Notes under the pieces: model-generated
Told to the model about the DNA's origin: nothing
Database searches by the model: none
Seen by the model: the letters and a program-made list of their open reading frames with translations, nothing else
Part shown: piece after piece, positions 61,298 to 64,000 of the stretch
Position numbering within the stretch: position 1 is the stretch's first letter
How the letters are laid out: every line of letters starts with the position of its first letter
NCBI GenBank assembly: GCA_038502055.1
Contig: JAXRKN010000044.1
Span: forward strand, 7,882,501 to 7,946,500
Source of the DNA: Tanytarsus gracilentus
Lineage: Eukaryota > Arthropoda > Insecta > Diptera > Chironomidae
Reading direction: 5' to 3'
Length of the DNA: 64,000 bases
Made by a program: the position numbers and the translations under genes

Positions 61298-64000
61298 TTT
61301 ATTTCAACAATGGTGAAAAAAGCAATCGGCACATGCTGAAAGGCTTTTCATAAAACATAATTGCACTGAAATCTTAAAATCGCATTTAATTGCCGTTAAA
61401 TTTTGAAGCAATCAGCACACAAAAATGCCGACAATTGTCGACGTCTGTAAAACAATAAAAAAAGAGGGAAGTAAATCCCGTAAATGGAAAAATTGTGTAA
61501 CATTTTAAGTGAAATCCATCTCTCCACTTTTTTACCCTCTTATCGTCGCACACATTTTATTTTATCCTCACTCCCGATAATTCCACACACAACTCGAGCT
61601 CCGAGAATTATCGCATTTCAATACAAATGTTGTTCCATGTACTTTATCTTTTACATTTCCTGATGCAATTTTTATTTTCATGTTGCCACTTTCATGCATC
61701 ACTCAACAGCACATGCCATGTGTTGCCATCGCCAGGTAGAGAATTGTGTGAGAGTTTGAGGAAAATGGATTTTCCTGATATTACTTGAGGAAATGTCAAT
61801 GAATGATTTATGCTGTTTTCACACGATTGTAATTTTTATGTGAGGATATGTTGAAAATTTTTCGATAATCGTTGGTGGAATTTTAAAACACATTCGCAAA
61901 TTTTATAATTTTTTAAGTGATTTTTTTGTTGATGAATGCATCAAATATCGTCAAATGCTTCATCTCAAGGGGTAGAACACTGCTATAATACGATTATACT
62001 AAACAATACCAAAATAAATGTAATATATATATGTGAATCACATTTAAAAATTTTTTTAATGCCAGAAATTTTCACTAGATTAAAAAACTTCACACAAAAC
62101 ACTTCGCTGTTGTTAAGGAGGTGCAAAAATAAACTTTTACTCGTTATCGATATCGTTTGGCATGCTCGTGACATTAAAAATTTAATCAAGTTCGAAAGAG
62201 CGCAAAAGAGCAACTTTTTACAGCGATCGTCAATTCCACTCAATGTCATGCTGTGCACGACTTAACTTCGACGTCTCTCACAACACCTGAAAAACATAAA
62301 TAATTTAAACTTGCACCAATCATTTTGCAATAAATTTTCCCTCTTCTGGAACGAGTGAGTGAGGTCGAAACAAGTTGTGCAGCGAGTGTTTGGTGTTCAT
62401 TATGTGTTGAAAGTTTCCTCTTTTTCCCTCTCAGCTCAGCTTCGAAAGACATAAATTGCTTTTTCTCAAGTGCTGTTTCACAATTTACGAGCGGATAAGA
62501 GGAAATTTCGTAGGAAGTTCAATCTCCATGAAACCACTTATGCCACACGGCCAAAATAAAGCTAGGTCTGGGTGCAATAAAAGTGGTAGCGATTGGCAGG
62601 GGGAAGAAAACTTTATTTATTGGTTTTAAAATGATGAATTTAAATTTCAGTAAAAATTAAAAAACCAAAAAATTAAATAAGAGTGTTCGACCCCTCTTTT
62701 AATGTCAAAGGAAACATATTTCGAATATTACATAACAATGACCGAAGGTGTACATCCTGGATCTTAATGCAATAGCCATAAAATAATTATTACACCAATG
62801 TCCGATATTTTCGCATTTGTGCGCATATGAAAGAGTCATAAAATTGACCTCACACAGCTTTTCATGGGGGGATGTGGTGTATAATGAAAATTACCTTGAT
62901 TTGACTTTGTAGTGCACTCATTTGAGGGATTCTTGTGGACATTTTAATTATGTTAGTTAGATGTGCCGTGATGATGGATGATTTTACTCGATTCATTACA
63001 CTTTTACTGAGTTCTATGCAAACCCGTTGAACTCTCTTGAGAGTGGATCTCAAGGGCGAATAACTTGTCAATAAAAAATTAAATAATGAAAGAAAAATTT
63101 TAGTAAAATTAAATTTTTATCGCATATTTTTTTAAAATAAAGTTTCACACCCTCGCACTTAAGCACGAACGTCATTCATAATTAAAATGGCTTCCTTCCT
63201 CATGGTCATCCGAATCAGTCATCTCTCGCTCACGTTTTATGCTTTCACGCACTTTAGTGGAGATTTTATTGCGTCAATTCACAATGTGTGAATGGTCACT
63301 GAGGTGGAGAGGCGACAGTGCGGCCAATAAAGGGAGAAACTTTTATGATTGCTGATGAAAGATGAATGAGTTGTCAACGTGAAGTTGAAATATTTTTGTT
63401 TTTCATCGAAGCGACACATTCATGAGTGCTTGCAATGTCTTTACTTTCATTCTACCTGACTCCCCTCGAACATTATCAATTTGACTGCAAGCAATTCATC
63501 ATTCCGCCACCCTCTCAGCCAGTGGAATTGGCTTCGCATTCGAATATTTTTATATCACTTTTAAAACTTTACATTTTTCCATTTTTCATTGTGAAAATGA
63601 AATTAAAGTGACAGAAAGTTTTCACGAGAAATTTGAGAAAACCAATGGCTAATTCTTTTTAAATGAGTTTTGAGTTACGATTGAAATTGGAATTTAGTCG
63701 TCAAAAAAAATTTATTTGAGGGATAGAAAAATAATTATAATTTTAATCCAGGATTTAAAAACTTTTTAATCACATGGATTTAATTTTTAAATGGAAATGA
63801 GAAATTAAAAAAAATCTCTTTTATAAAATCAAAATATTTTACAGCTTTATTTTTAATTTTTTATATCCAATTTCCTTATACTCAATTTAAAATAAACACA
63901 AAACCTCACATGAAAATCCTGCAAAACGGAAAAAAGCCGCAAAATGCCATAAAATATTTTCTATCATCGAGTAATCCTATTTTACGACATCGATACCTAA

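Larger units (their letters stand above)
60856..64000. other. gene-free stretch upstream of the moonraker-like gene
   Basis: No supported exon. It contains the CAGCTG motif at 61132-61141, an inverted-repeat unit at 61192-61297 and a TATCGATA word at 62145-62152. Several open frames of 60-110 codons overlap on both strands and show no family signature. The next gene, if any, lies beyond the window. Confidence 0.55.

Noticed and set aside
62145..62152. TATCGATA, the fly DNA-replication-element motif
   Set aside because: About 1.3 kb upstream of the nearest start codon, beyond the usual promoter range; another copy occurs inside the retroposon frame near 6954, showing that chance matches happen.
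62246..62452. Minus-strand frame with an internal TTTTTCAG acceptor-like site
   Set aside because: The frame has no recognisable protein and the acceptor leads to no longer frame. A non-coding 5' exon remains possible but unsupported.
63426..63611. Frame beginning near MSLLSFYLTPLEHYQFDCKQ close to the window end
   Set aside because: The first 35 codons look more coding-like than the background, but there is no family match and no splice partner visible. Too short to call.

Overview
The window is AT-rich eukaryotic DNA with spliced genes. GT-AG introns are often only 50-70 bp, and the gene families match those of flies. I read it as an insect nuclear genome, most likely Diptera; a nematoceran (midge, gnat or mosquito-like) host is a guess. 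Gene models were assembled by hand from splice signals and reading-frame continuity. In all five, exon lengths sum to a multiple of three and the joined protein runs across every junction without a stop.

Layout. 1-4670: no gene seen. 4671-12338 (minus): a RYK/derailed-type receptor pseudokinase (534 aa). Its signal-peptide exon lies 5.9 kb from the rest, and that intron carries an ORF1-only retroposon (6682-7779) with an intact 317-codon frame. 12339-28200: about 16 kb without genes, holding one hAT DNA transposon relic (23481-24252). 28347-30404 (minus): an RTN4IP1-like mitochondrial oxidoreductase (491 aa). 30928-33783 (minus): a Rubicon autophagy/endosome regulator (821 aa). 33784-35775: shared upstream region. 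35776-48367 (plus): a KIF26-type kinesin (1,452 aa, 14 coding exons). 48368-57627: gene-free, with a second hAT relic (54519-55292). 57628-60855 (minus): a 781-aa protein that I tentatively assign to the moonraker/OFIP (KIAA0753) centriolar family. 60856-64000: no gene seen.

The genes are not an operon or pathway cluster. They cover a Wnt-binding axon-guidance receptor, a mitochondrial enzyme, an autophagy regulator, a non-canonical kinesin and a centriolar protein.

Non-genic signals stand out. Two sister hAT elements (772 and 774 bp) each have an 8-bp target duplication, a TAGAG terminal repeat, a dead C-terminal transposase fragment and dense palindromic CCGG or CCCGGG arrays near the ends. 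Nine copies of an 11-bp tRNA B-box-like motif (GGTTCRAATCC) are scattered through non-coding DNA without a visible tRNA. A family of tiny AT-rich inverted-repeat units has ends like AGGGGTGGAA. E-box motifs resembling the fly core-promoter E-box (CAGCTG) lie about 200-280 bp upstream of three start codons.
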